The notes under the pieces were generated by a model. The model made no database searches and was not told where the DNA came from. It saw only the letters and a program-made list of their open reading frames with translations. Position numbers and translations under genes: made by a program. This document shows positions 45,678-57,850 of a stretch of 64,000 nucleotides of DNA, one piece after another. Every line of letters begins with the position of its first letter. Positions within the stretch are counted from its first letter, which is position 1. The stretch comes from Rhexocercosporidium sp. MPI-PUGE-AT-0058. Lineage: Eukaryota > Ascomycota > Leotiomycetes > Helotiales. The DNA is taken from NCBI GenBank assembly GCA_020746875.1, contig JAGTJL010000002.1, forward strand, positions 1 to 64,000. The letters run 5' to 3'.

Positions 45678-47909
45678 ATGAACAACGCCGCTGACGCACC
45701 ACTGAGAGTTCCAGGATTTGGCGGCCTTCCAATTTATCATCAAATTGACCCCTTTGAGTCTTTGAATGACGGTACCGCAGGGTGGCGGCAGTGTCCTCGG
45801 TTGACGGCGCGGGAGCTGGCCATGTTAGCACTCATGAACTTGATTACCGACAAGGAGAATTGGCATGTAGACATTTTTGACGAGGGTACAGTTGCAAATT
45901 GGCGATTGGATGCGAGTATCTCCAAAATTTGCATCACTCTGGACGAGCAGAGGATCAGGGCTTGGGGTGAGCAGAAAGTCCCCGCGATGCCTCTGATCAG
46001 CGAGACGGCTTGGAGATGGTGCATCAAGGAGTTAAGAGACAAGGCGGTTTCTTTCCATCAAAATGGCTTCATACGAGTATTAGATGCTGGCTCGTGTGTC
46101 TGCAAGTCAGATAGCCTTGCGTCCACAGATATATTGGCAAAGTTCGACTCTTCAGTAGCGCACGTACGACAAGAATCCAGATATCAATACCGCCAAGCAG
46201 ACGGCATTACTGACCTTGTGGACCCCTCGATGTACCCCCTTTACTACAGCCGGACAAGAGTTCTCACTAGTGGAGGGGTTGGACTTGACGACTGTGTTGA
46301 GAGCTGCTTTTCTCGTAACGCGACTGTAGCATCGGCACACCCATGGCCACCATTACGAGAAGAGCTGGCAAAATATATCCAGGAACGACACTGTTCACTC
46401 TCTCTATACAATGATGATGACTTCCACAGATATTATTCTTCTACATTTCAATGGCTTCCTTGCGAGATAAAATATACAAAGCAAAAGGAAGCTCCTATAC
46501 ACATCACGTCTTACATCAACAATTTACACCCTTCTCGCAACAAGCCGCTTTATAAAGTCATAGAGAGGATAATAGCTTCATCAATTCCCCTGTGGAGCAA
46601 CTCTTTATTCAAAGGAAATTCTCGTCATGTAAATGGTGGCCCGGCTCCGATTCGTATCAGGACCTACGGCTACGACAACACCGAGGAGCTTCCTCTTTGG
46701 CTCGACACTGTTGCTGAGGACATGCGAGAATTATGGAAAGTTAGAAGTCCCGAAGAAGGATCTCCGAACAAAAAATTCAAGGATTATGTATGGAAGTTAT
46801 ACGATTTCCTCAGATACCCTGTGCATAAAACTCAACTTCTGCAAGATCTATTTAAGGATGAGATCACAAGCATGAACATCCAGACCTTTGAAGATTGGTA
46901 TGGATCAGGAATTAGTTACGAAACATCCATGAGTTTACTTGCTGTGGTAGAAGAAAAAAGAGACTTTATGATTGCAGCATTACAACCAGAACCTGGGACA
47001 GCATTCTCCTACGAAGACTGGAAAGAAGGCAAAAATGGCAAAGTCATCGTAGGGCCACCAGACTTTGTGGGCCGCAACAGGGTGCCGATGCAAACTCCTG
47101 ATCCTGACCAGGGCCTTTATACCATAGATCTCCAAGAGATCCTCCAGCAAAAAGGGCTACAGATCATTATTCGCATCCGTGAGGTGGATCTCATACCTTC
47201 CAACCCTACCTTTACTGGTAGCTTGATGTTTGAAGCCCAACGGAACGAGCATATAGTGTCTACAGCTGCCTATATTTATTCTTCCTCCAATGTCACCACC
47301 CCACAGCTCTCTTTTTGCCAGCCCACCTGGATGCATCCTTTGGACTACCATTTTGGTGACGGCGGAAACATGCTCGACGATGACCACGCGTGGGACACGC
47401 AACGCCGCCTCTTTGGCTTCGTCCAATCTGCAGAAGCCAGAATACATTACGATTGGTCACTTCACACCCCTCCATGGCAAACTCTCGGCACCGTCGACCT
47501 CCCGATCAATCGTCTGCTGACTTGGCCTAATACCCTTCAACATCGTCTTGATGGCCTCAGTCTCTGTAATGCTACGCAGCCTGGCAGATTTGGTATGCTC
47601 CTTCTCTACCTTGTCGATCCCAACTACCGCATCTGCTCGACGGCGAACGTACCTCCACAGCAGCATGACTGGTGGGCAGAGGTGGCACTCGACCAGGGCG
47701 TCTTTAGAAAAGGTGCTATCCCACAAGCACGAAAAGTGCCGTCAGAAGTTCGTGAGATGGTGGATCGGTTTACAGCAGGGTGTCCGATGGGCGAGGAAGA
47801 AGCAGAGGAAATCAAATTCCAGGTAGAGGAAGATCGAGCGGCGGCTCTCAGTGAGGCAATGGTTGGTATGCCATGTGGTTTCTTTGATCCTACATCCATA
47901 AGTCTTTAA
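45678..47909 (+). CDS. DUF4246 family protein (743 aa)
   Basis: Single open frame, no introns. The N terminus (VPGFGGLPIY, ARELAMLALMNLITDK..W, FDEGTVANW) and the block ITDLVDPSMYPLYYSRTRVL then VGLDDCVE are typical of this fungal family. The centre has FQWLPCEI and ITSYINNLHPSRNKPLY. The C-terminal core has NEHIVSTAAYIY, WPNTLQHRLDG with His622, and LYLVDPNYRICSTANVPPQ. The fold of the C-terminal core resembles Fe(II)/2-oxoglutarate oxygenases (my inference). From memory, most members have a WHVEG box before NEHI; here it is SLMFEAQ, with Met517 in place of the His, so metal binding may be lost. Length is normal for the family. Function unknown. Confidence 0.92.
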   Translation: MNNAADAPLRVPGFGGLPIYHQIDPFESLNDGTAGWRQCPRLTARELAMLALMNLITDKENWHVDIFDEGTVANWRLDASISKICITLDEQRIRAWGEQKVPAMPLISETAWRWCIKELRDKAVSFHQNGFIRVLDAGSCVCKSDSLASTDILAKFDSSVAHVRQESRYQYRQADGITDLVDPSMYPLYYSRTRVLTSGGVGLDDCVESCFSRNATVASAHPWPPLREELAKYIQERHCSLSLYNDDDFHRYYSSTFQWLPCEIKYTKQKEAPIHITSYINNLHPSRNKPLYKVIERIIASSIPLWSNSLFKGNSRHVNGGPAPIRIRTYGYDNTEELPLWLDTVAEDMRELWKVRSPEEGSPNKKFKDYVWKLYDFLRYPVHKTQLLQDLFKDEITSMNIQTFEDWYGSGISYETSMSLLAVVEEKRDFMIAALQPEPGTAFSYEDWKEGKNGKVIVGPPDFVGRNRVPMQTPDPDQGLYTIDLQEILQQKGLQIIIRIREVDLIPSNPTFTGSLMFEAQRNEHIVSTAAYIYSSSNVTTPQLSFCQPTWMHPLDYHFGDGGNMLDDDHAWDTQRRLFGFVQSAEARIHYDWSLHTPPWQTLGTVDLPINRLLTWPNTLQHRLDGLSLCNATQPGRFGMLLLYLVDPNYRICSTANVPPQQHDWWAEVALDQGVFRKGAIPQARKVPSEVREMVDRFTAGCPMGEEEAEEIKFQVEEDRAAALSEAMVGMPCGFFDPTSISL

Positions 47910-47959
47910 ATCCATACATCGTTCGACGGCGTAAGCAGGCATAGGCTTTTCAGTAATTC

Positions 47960-50700
47960 GATAAATTCCCACTGTACACCAGTTGGCGCATCTCTGTCAC
48001 ATAGCTGATTCTCTTTGCGATTATCGAGTCCATGATTTTCCGATAGTATTGAGCAGGGCTATCGGTCGGTACGCTTTAGGTACGGTGTAGTCATCCTTAC
48101 CGGGTTTTCTGAGAACTATAATCGTTGACTATCGAAAGTGCGCTAGGCAGTATCTAAGACGTAAGCTCCAGTTGAATATTTTCGTATGGTAGAGGGCTAT
48201 TTGGGTAGCGGCAACGTAGAGGACTCGAGTTATAATGCCATCGGGTCCTGCCGCTTTCATTAGAAGTTTTAAGGTAATAGTTTGATGAACTTCCTTCTCC
48301 GTGATATCCGGGAAAGGGATCTGGTTTTAGTATTCGGCTCTGTTTATATCTTTAAGGTCTGGTTCTGATGGGGTTGAGAAGAACGTGTTTTTGAGAAGGC
48401 GTGCTTTATCTTGCACTTCTGTATACTCGGTGCCTGTTATAGGGTCCTTCAGCGCCGGAGTCGTTGTGGCCGTCACCACCTCCCGATTTCTTGCCCACTT
48501 TGTTAGTTTCCACATGCTCTCCGGACTCTTCATAGCTCTTTCGACCTGCTCCCGGTGACCTTGGAGTAAGGCTCTATAGATTAACCTAGTTATGACAGGG
48601 AGGTGGTTAGAGTTGTGATCCATGCTGGGTCTACGTTGCAAGTGATGGCTCTATCCACGAGGTCTTGCGTGCCGCAATAGAAGTCTATGCAGCTTTGTGC
48701 ATTTTTGTCGTCGTATATAATTATACTAGTAGGCAAGAGACTGCCAAATTGAAAGTCTTCGACGAGGCCAATTAAGCCGTCTGATTCTAGATCTCTTTCT
48801 CGTACCGTTAAGCCGCCTCAGAGTTCATAGTATAAGTTGAAATCACCCAGAATGATTTGTTCTTCTTCCTAGTAGGCGGAAAGTGCCGTTCTAAAGTGTG
48901 GTAGGCAACTTGTCTTATAATATGACGATCTTGGGAGATTATATACGTTATATATAAATCTTTGTTGCTGCCTCTAGAATTGGGCTTATCATCGTGATTT
49001 CAAGTGTATATAAGTCTCGTATATATTTTATAAATCTCCACTTGTTTAAGTCTATTCTCTTATTGACAAAGAAGCAAACCTTCGCTGGTGCTTCTCTACT
49101 GTCGTTAGGGAAGCAGAGATAAAAAGAGTGTGTGATTAGGTTATGAGTCGTCGAGATAAAGGGGTTCCTCTATGGTTCCTGGAGCGTTAGAATATCGTAT
49201 TCCTAGATCCTTGGGTCGCGTTATAGTATTGCCATAACGACGTCCCTTGACTTTATGACGTTATATTATAAGATCTTTATGCCGTCTTCGCTATAGTTTA
49301 TGATTTATTTATACTCTATTAAGAACTGAGTAGTAAGTTCGTTGTAATTAACTCCAATACTCGTCTTAAAACACGTGTAGCCTCCGCGGTCTCTGGCTGT
49401 CCTCAACCATAATTGTGTCCTCGTTCTTATCTTATATACTATCGAGCCCGTTTCCTAAGTGGACCCTTTTTAAGGCTCTTCCTTTCGTTAGGGACTTGCT
49501 CCTAGAGTTCTGTCTGCTTGGTAGTAGTGTTGGCGTCAGCGATGATGGCCTTGCCGTAGTGGCACTTAGCCTGCCTCTCTGGGTTCCATTCATCATTGCT
49601 GCCGCTTCCGCTAACGTGGCTTCAATAATAGTGCGTTCCGTTGGTGGCCTCTCTTTCGTTGGTGGCGGCGGAGGATTTATATTTAACTAACGCTAAATAC
49701 AAAGTAAGGTGCCGCGTGCTCCTTCCTATGTTAGAGCCCTTATAATATCTTTCCCACTTAATGCTCGATTAAGTCGGCATGCTTTTGCTTCGAGGGTTCT
49801 AGCGGACTAGACCTTTACTTTATGTCTCCCCCGTAGTTTGCTCCTTAAGCCTACCCCGTATAACTACTTAACTAGACTTTAATACGCTTTTATAGACTGA
49901 CACACGTATCCGTTTTCTCGGGCTATATAGATAGTATTATACAAGTCAATCTCCTTAGCCTGCTTAACTATTAGGAAACCACTTAACCGTCGCTGCTATT
50001 ATATGCCTCGCTTTATAGCTGTTTTAAGGCCGCTTCGCGATACTTTGCCGGATCTTTCCTCTTATTAAGGCCGACTGTATCTCGTAGGAGTTTTTATATT
50101 AAAACCTAAGCTTACGGCTTTAGTATAATGTTTTCCTCTTATTAATTAAAATACGTTCTTATTCTCCTTAATATATTTAATCCGCTAGCTTACTATTAGC
50201 AACGCTTATACCCCGGCTTTTACTAAAGTTTTAGCTTTTCTATTATATATATTATAAGTTTGCGTTTTATAATAAGTATATAAGGTATTCCCGCGAATTC
50301 GTCCTCGGGCTTGCTTTTACATAGTCTTCTTAAGCCAACTATTATTATGCTATTTAACTATTCCCTTTAACCGTATACCCTCTATCGCTATAACCTCCTT
50401 TAGGCTCGCTTACTCCCGCAATGCTTTAAACTCTAGTTTCCTCCTTCTTTAACAGTTGCCCTGCTTCTCTTTTATATTAAGCCTTTATAATTACGTTCGC
50501 CTTTTATTAAATGCTGCCGTCGAAACGAGGGCATATATCTTCCGAGCCCCGGCCGGTCAGTGAAAACGCTACAACCTTACCTTAGAGGTGTCTTATTTAT
50601 TTAATGCGGGCATTGCTCCTTGGGCTACTATTAGCATAAATATAAGTAGCGTACCTACTTGCGAGGCAGGGAATTAAATAGTCGAATGATTTTAATACTT
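47960..50700 (-). pseudogene. Tad1-like LINE, 3'-truncated and RIP-degraded in part
   Basis: Minus strand, upstream to downstream: Pro/Thr-rich ORF1-like sequence with PPPPPTKERPPTERTI at about 49680, an endonuclease C-terminal part (LLP.SIIIYDD, SCIDFYCGTQDLVDRAITC at about 48640-48790), the linker at 48327-48641 (SMWKLTKWARNR, TPALKDPITGTEY), and the start of reverse transcriptase (PDGIITRVL, LRKPGKDDYTVPKAYRPIA, LLNTIGKIMDSIIAKRISYV). It breaks off at about 47965, 55 bp after the DUF4246 stop, so the RT catalytic boxes and RNase H are missing. Loss of the 3' part is not the usual 5' truncation of LINEs. Confidence 0.82.
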
Positions 50701-50827
50701 ATTTTGCTGGTAGTCTTCTATTCTGGATAAGACGGCGCTATACATCGCAAGCAGAGCCTCGACGCCACACCACCACCTCACCAGCTCCAGCCGAATGCGC
50801 TTGTCTCCCGTTGGCTCTGCATTATAC

Positions 50828-51463
50828 TTAGGTAAATACAGGTTCGTAGCCAGCACCACGGACAGGTGGGAGTTCGACTTTGCTGGCCAGAAGGGCCTCT
50901 GGTGGGAGAGTCACAAGAACGCGGCGGTCCTCACGTGACCTCGGCGGTGGCTTTGTGGGAGCACTCCTTGTAGAGCTCTTCGGCCCCGGGAACTGAGCTT
51001 TGTTTGGGGTGTTCTGCTTCAATTTGTCTGCGTATGACGCGTATCGAGACGCGTGTAGAACGTGCGGGGTGCCGTTGGCGCGGTCAGCGCTGAACTTGTT
51101 TTGGTAGAAGTTGATGAGGGCTCCCCCAACAGCCTTCGATATCTCTTCAGCGAGGAGCTGGTCTTGTTGCGTAGTATACTTGGCAGAGAAATCATCGAAT
51201 TGGGTGGCGTAGTCTTGAAGGATACGCTCGGCTCGTCTGACTTCGGTCACAGTGGCCTCGATGCCCTGCTGGAGGGTGCTGGTCACTGTTTTTGTAGTTC
51301 GTTGGGCCTCACTGTACGGAACGACCGTAGGAGGATGGTTAACCTTCCTCTGGGTCTTCCTAGGCCTGTCTCCTACAGTAGGAGAGGAGGGTTCGAGTGG
51401 CCGTGTATGTCCGGCATGTTGAGGGGGCTGAGAGGACTCCATCCTATCAAAAGAGCGCGTCAA
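50828..51463 (-). pseudogene. Probable LINE ORF1 N-terminal fragment (211 aa open frame)
   Basis: Open minus-strand frame, Pro/Ser/Thr-rich at the start, then a coiled-coil-like stretch (about residues 55-110), SYADKLKQNTPNK, and REDRRVLVTLPPEALLASK. The (S/A)YA..L.. followed by a basic Pro-rich linker and an E/DRRV.V.LPPE motif is the layout of Tad1-type LINE ORF1 (gag-like) proteins. It stops early at 50828 and lies directly 5' of the LINE remains at 47960-50700 on the same strand, so it is probably its ORF1. It is not RIP-mutated, in contrast to 49.7-50.7 kb. It could instead be a short host gene. Confidence 0.5.
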
Positions 51464-51563
51464 CGCTCGATATCAGGGGAAAAGACCCTTCAGTCTGAAT
51501 AAGTAGGTATTAGGAAGTCTTTTGGTACGCGTTTGGGGTGGTTTCGAGCACAAATCGAAATCA

Positions 51564-52082
51564 CTAAAATTGTTGTTGGTTGGTTCTTGATAGCGAACCT
51601 ATATAATGGTAACAGAGCAGCCAGGTGTATGAATTCGTGGAGATCTCTTGAGTGGCCTTTCGGATGAACAGAGGCTGGTGATTGGCTGCTTCCACTTTTA
51701 TTTGAAGAGCCTTGGGACTGACCATTGAATTCTTGAATATAATTGGTGAACAAGCTAGCTCCTTGGTACCCATCCCAATTCTTTCCCACCGTGAAAGTGT
51801 ACCGGTACGCTTCTTGTTGTTGTCCTCATCGTTGGCAATTTCGCCCTCGTCATTCTCCTCGTCAACATCCTAAACGCTATCTTTGTCTTCGTCATCGTCA
51901 TCGTCATCTCTGAATAAGACCGTGATGCTTTTTAGGCATCTAAGACGCGAAAGATACTTCGACTTGTACCTTGCAGGCGTTAACTCCTCCCACTCTGCCT
52001 CTTCGACAAGCACGCTCTCAATATCGTAATACAATGGCTTCATCCACAACACGATGCATCGCCCGATGAGGTCAACATACAA
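51564..52082 (-). pseudogene. Unknown protein fragment with one nonsense codon
   Basis: Two minus-strand frames in the same phase, 51870-52082 (starts MYVDLIGRCIVLWMKPLYYD) and 51564-51773, are separated only by the TAG at 51870-51872. The sequence between the TAG and 51773 is also open and acidic (DVDEENDEGEIANDEDNN). Together they make about 172 codons: a hydrophobic N-terminal part, an Arg/Leu block, an Asp/Glu-rich linker around the stop, and a polar C-terminal part. CAG-to-TAG would fit RIP. I do not recognise the family; the start may also be internal to a larger lost gene. Confidence 0.4.
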
Positions 52083-52448
52083 GTATCACATGCGTTGAGA
52101 TAGGAGTAGATGTCGGAGCTGGGCTCCTAAAGCGAGTTTTTGTTGACACAATGCGGGACTTGGGGAATGGTGATACGTTTGGGAAGATTGCTAGCTACAG
52201 ATGAGCTTTCCAGGAGTTGATAATAAAGTCCGATCATTCCTGTGAATCCAAATTCTCGAGTGTTCCGGGATTGTGAGCAACCTTGTGACCGTGTTGATCG
52301 TGGAAAACCACTGGTATTGTTTAGTCTTTTAATAAAGTGGAACGATTCTCTTTCAAACCTTTTGGAGGGTTTTGGACATTCTCCTTTTTAGCCTCCTCTT
52401 GTGTCGCGACTATTTCTTCTACCTAAAACCCCTCAGAAATCTATCTTA
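52083..52448. other. Unassigned unique DNA
   Basis: Normal composition, no frame, RNA gene or repeat that I can support. It separates the small pseudogene from the Helitron 5' end. Confidence 0.5.
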
Positions 52449-53139
52449 CATTAAGCGATTTGTGGATCCGTCAGTTAAAAAACTGGTCACGTGAAGGCTT
52501 CTGATTGGTCGCAGGCTCGGTCGGAAGAACTTATTACCGAAGGAAAGAATATTAAAAATATTACTTACGCTTAGATTTTATTTAAAAACGCGTTAAGTTG
52601 TATGTTAATCACGTTAACTTCGAAGAAATAGACTCCTCTCCGCTACAGTAGTATTCTCGGTGTAACCAAAATTGTCTTGCGTAAGACTTCCGGACGAATC
52701 ACGTTAAAAGACGATATAAGACGTGTTATAGGCATATTATGCGTTCGTTATACGCGTTTACGGGTTATTTACTAATTGCTTTTATAAAGAAATACGGCTT
52801 TACGACGCCTTTTAGCCGAATTAGACGTTAATACTCCTCGACAGATACGTAGCGGCTTTATTACGCTTATTACGTATAATCCTCGACTTATAAAACGTTG
52901 CCGGCGGACGTATACTTAAATAGCGGCCGATAGGGCAGCTGCAAATAATCCTCTTCCTCCTCTTTTATTATTATTACTCGCAAACGACTCGCTAGTACTT
53001 CTACCGGCCGTAAATCAATCACCTCCTCCCTCTTCGGCTATAAATAACCCTTTACTTACGCTTGCACTTTTAGTTACTTTGCTAATTCCTCTCCCGGGCC
53101 CGATTCCGCTTAATTTTCGGTTTATATTTATAATTACCG

Positions 53140-56100
53140 GTCCGTTAAATATTAAGTATATAATATATACTTGCATATACTGTGAAGCTTTATATTAAAT
53201 CGAGGAGGCTATTATTAATAAGGAATTCGAGCTTTATTATAAGAAAAGTAATGCTATATTAGAGTTTTTACGGAATCTTCTGGACGTATTACGGAGACTT
53301 TTGGACGACAACGACCCGCGAAATACTGATTTTCGGATAAAGATTCGCAGGTATAATATAACTTTAGCGTTTACGTCCGTAAGCATAAGGAAAAACGATC
53401 GGATTGACTTAATACGCGAGGTTAATACTTTTACGGCTTATAAAAAGTTATATCACTTCTAAGGGCTGTTAATTCCTGACTCTTAAGAAATACTTGCTTT
53501 CGCTTAACTATTCTTTTACGACTCTGATTACGCAGCTAATATTCGACGAGAATAAGACCTTTAATTTAATCTTATTATTCTCCGCGACTTATACGAAATA
53601 ATTATAGACGTAAATCTATTTATAATAGTTTACAAAATAATTAAAGAACGTTTATAAACGCAAGACGGTAATTTAAAAATACTCTTAAGCTCGCAAATAC
53701 GATTAGTTATTCAAACTAATGCAAATAAACGCCGCGAGAACCTGCTTATAGCAAATAAAATAATAGCAATTATTCCGGACGAATATAATAAAGTCAGTCG
53801 ACGAGATATAATTCTTATAGTCCGCGAACCCGGCCAAACCGGTCCGCGGATTCATTGAGTACCCGTAACCTCGGCCGCGTATATGCCATTATATTACGTT
53901 CTTTTCTTTCCGTACGGCGAATATAAGTAGTATTAATCGTTAAAGCTTTTAGACCGTAAGAAAATCCGAAAGTAATTACGGCTTAATTAATAATCGTTTT
54001 ACAGGTTTCGACTTCATAAGCGGTATCGAGAATATCATATTGCGCTCTTTTAGGCGGCCCGTTTATTTTAGTAATATGTCGTTAACGCTTACGTTATTTA
54101 TGAAACAACTCGTCTTAATTAATTACGGACGTATTAATTAAATATTCGCGCGGACGTATATAATAAACTTACGAATACTTTAATCCGTGAAAATACCTCT
54201 TTTAAAGAATTAAGTCGCCGTTATATTCTTCCTTTTTCTTTTATTAATAGAAATCGTTTTATATAATAATTATTTCAAGATTTAATAGCGATTATACGGT
54301 TTTTCGGACGACTTATTCTCTTTATTACGTTTACGGCTAACTCGCGGTAGCCCGAAATCATCCGTAAGTGCGAAAAGAAAGGTCAATAACTTATGGACCG
54401 CCTTAATTTAATAGCTTGCGTGTTTTACTTAAAAGTTAAGGAATTTTTAAAAGATATTAAAAAAGAGTTATTTAATAAATACGTTGCTCACGTGTATACT
54501 ATTAAATATTAAAAGCGTAGCTTACCACATATACATTTCTTAGTATTTTTATAACTTATAGCTGTTTATTTAACTCTTGTAAAAATAAATAAAATCGTTA
54601 TTATAAAAATTCCAAATAAAATTACGAATTCTATAAGTAAGTTACGAAAATTAGTTTTAACGCATATACTTCACGGTCCTTGCGGCTCGGCTTCCCCAAA
54701 CGCTCCGTATATAGCCTATAAGCATTTAAGTAGCCTAATATCGTGCTAAAAGCGGTTTCTAAAGAAGTTCTCGAAAGTTATAAAAGTTACGGAAAACGGT
54801 TACTCAGAATATTATCATCGAAATAAAAAGCGGACGTTTATAGTCTATAAAAAAGGACGAGATATTACGTTAAATAACCGTTAAGTAATATTATATAATC
54901 CGTATCTCCTTAATAAGTATCGATCGCATATTAATATAAAAGTTTACGGGTCTGTTCAAGCCGTAAAATACATTCACAAATATATTTATAAAAATACGGA
55001 CCGAACTACTTTAGCTATTACGAATACGAATAATAAAATCACCCGTTATATACAAACGCGGTACGTAAGTCCTCCGAAAACAATATAGCGGCTATTTGAA
55101 TTTCTTATATATTAAGAGTTCCTACTAGTCCAATACCTTACGGTACACCTTAAAGGAAAGCAACTAGTATACTTCCTCCTCGGTCTTATAGCCGCAAAAG
55201 TCGCCGAAAAGAAAAATATAGCCCGTTTTACTCTTATAATTTATTTTAAATATAATATAAACCATTCGGAAGCCGAGCTGTTATTATATTCTGAATTCCC
55301 GGCGTATTATATATAAAATTAAAGAATAAAAGAATAAACGCCGCGTAAAAGAAAAGAAAATCGAATCGGCCGTATATATTATTATAACTTTATTTCGGGC
55401 GAAAGATTTTATTTACGGCTATTACTTATAATCTTCCGTCAAGCTAAATTATATAAGCAGTTATATTAAGTCGAAGGCGTAGCGCACGAAACGTATTAAG
55501 CTGCTTATATTACGCGTGGATTAGCCGAAAACGATCGAGAATAATATTAATGCTTTAACGAAGCGATTCTTTTCACTTTTGTGAGTAATTTACGGACGCT
55601 TTTTTTAACTAGTATTCGTTCATAAGAGATTGCGGACCTGCGAGTTATCTAAGAGAAATACAAGTTATACTTTTGCGACGATTTAGTTTATCGTTTGAAT
55701 CGCAAAAGAAGATTTCTATTATTATTACTCGATCCTCATTATAATTATAGGTTATTTTTATTTACTAAGGGACTTACGGACCTATAACAGTCACTTACGG
55801 AGTATAATTTACCGCAAAATATATAAGATTAGACCCGTTGCCACCTAAAATAGATTATAAAAATGCAAAACAATAATCTAATTGTTTAAGCTTTAAAAAT
55901 ATAACGTCAACTTAACGCAGATCAGTAAGCGGCTTTTACGGAAATTACTATTACAATCGCTACGGACTCGCAAACGGCATATTTTTACGCTTAAAGCTAA
56001 GGAAGCTCCGGAAAGACGTTTTTGTATAAAATACTTTATTATTATTACCGTAATTAAAAGAAAACGGTTCTTTGCGTTACTTCTATAGGTATTACGGCCT

Positions 56101-57340
56101 TATTACTGCTTTACGGACGTATGTCGCACTCGCAGTTCAAGATTTTAATTAATATATATAAGTAGTCCGTAAGTAATATTACTAAATAGAGTTCATTAGC
56201 CGAATTACTTCGTTAAGCGGACTTAATTATTTGGAATAAAATGTTAATATAATACAAGTATTACTTTAAAGTTATACATCGTTTATTAATCGATTTATAA
56301 GAGTTTACGGATAATATATTATTCGGCGGGGTACTCGTAATCTTAAGTAGCGACTTTATACAGATCCTCCTAGTTATTATTAATAATACTTAAGCTGATA
56401 TTATTAGCGCATGCTTTCAAAAGTCGTTTATTTAGCCACGACTCAAGCGTATTTATTTACGAATTAATATGCGGGTCCGCGAAGGAGTTTATAATCCGGA
56501 ATTTATTAATTAAATTAATAATATATTATATAATATTATTCAAGAGCATTCGGTTATAATACCCGAGTATATTTATTAATTAATTAGTATTTCCGGCTTA
56601 ATTAATTACGTTTACTTACGAGATCTTATATTACGGGCTGTAAGAAATCCAAATACTTTTAGCAGTCGATATTTATTTTTTACGCTTAATATAATTATTA
56701 TAAAATTAAATAAGATAATCCTCGGCCGCTTTCCGGGTGAGATACGGATATATTATTTAATAAATACGCAAGTTACGGACGCCGATACAGTTATAAAAGA
56801 TGTTAATAACTTTTCCTTAAAAGTCTTATAAGATATTAATTTACCTTTAATGCTTTTGTTAAAGCTATACCTTAAGGTAAGCACGCTAATTCTACTTTTA
56901 CGGAACCTTAATCCGTCAAAAGGTTTATATAATAGGTCCCGTTTAATAATAATAAGTTTACGGAAGTATTATATTAAAGCGCGATTATTAAGAGGAGACT
57001 TTAATAAATAATTATAAGTATTTCTACGGATTAAACTTATTATAATGAATAATAGTTTAGGAATTAAGCTATCTCGAAAGCAGTTTCTGGTCCGTTTATA
57101 TTTCGCAATAATAATTAATAAGTCGTAAGGGCAGTCTTTTCATACTATTAAGTTAGATTTACGGACGCTTGTTTTTACCTACGGTTAATTATATATTAGC
57201 CTCTCGCGGACGTCTCGCGTAAAAGGGCTAAGTGTATTAATACTTATTAAGAATAAGAGTTATACGCCGAATGTAATATTTCCGGAAGTATTAGTAAATA
57301 TTCGTTAAATTCAATCGATTTACGGTCGTATTATAAGTTA
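53140..57340 (+). pseudogene. Helitron Rep-helicase remnant
   Basis: One plus-strand phase carries, in order, the zinc-like C..CEALYW.EEA box (Cys codons at 53172 and 53181), FITFTAN.R.PEI of Rep (about 54325), YQKRSLPHIHFLVFL with the HUH-type His pair at 54528-54536, YIHKYIYKNTDRTT (about 54970), the helicase Walker A GSSGKT at 56001-56018, and the C-terminal GQSFHTI, LYISLSRTSRVKGL and NVIFPEVLV (57125-57300). Stops are RIP-type TAA/TAG. The motif order and the shared phase identify a standard Helitron RepHel gene, now dead. Confidence 0.9.
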
Positions 57341-57469
57341 GATATTATTCGCAAATTATAAAGTAAGTCCGAAAGTTATAAAAGTAAACCGGTTTTCATT
57401 TAAAATCAGAATATACCTCCGTAGAAAACCTTTAATAAGATTTATAATTTAATACTTTCCGCCCGAGAG

Positions 57470-57850
57470 GACTCCGGAACCGCCTAAATATTCTTTTCTT
57501 TTTTATCCTTTAATACCTTCGCTTTTTCTTCGTGAAGAGTCGCTAACTCTTTATAAAGCTCAGCGAAACGGCGTGCCTTTTAGGAAGAAGTGCGGCGGCG
57601 GGCGGGGGGGGCAGTAGCAGCGGCGGGCCGGCGGATTAAAAAACGGTTAATTACGGTCCGAAAATCTTTAAATTTACGTTCGAAAATATATTACTTACCG
57701 AATTAAAGACGCTTTATTAAAAGAGCGACTTCCGCAGAATTATTACGACGACGGAAGCGACTCGCCGAAGTAGAAGAAGGACTAGTAGTAATAGTAGTAG
57801 TAATAGCAGCGGCGGCGGCGGGGGGGGGAGACTAATAATTCGGCCTACGG
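57470..57850 (-). pseudogene. Possible convergent accessory gene in the Helitron
   Basis: Downstream of RepHel, the minus strand has protein-like sequence: an Ala/Thr/Ser-rich start (AAAAAITTTITTSPSSTSAS), RFRRRNNSAEVALLIKRL, then an interruption, RRPAAATAPPARRRTSS, and KARRFAELYKELATLHEEK, which looks like a coiled coil. Two GC-rich runs (about 57590-57640 and 57780-57830) encode the Ala/Pro/Thr parts and survive because they lack CpA. The phase is not continuous. Fungal Helitrons sometimes carry extra genes; family unknown. Confidence 0.35.

Noticed and set aside
45237..45831. Open frames over the CT microsatellite
   Set aside because: Ser/Leu or Arg/Glu runs made by the dinucleotide repeat; no support as genes.
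49415..49690. 91-codon plus-strand frame
   Set aside because: Mirror of LINE ORF1-like Pro/Thr-rich sequence on the minus strand, which fits the adjacent LINE.
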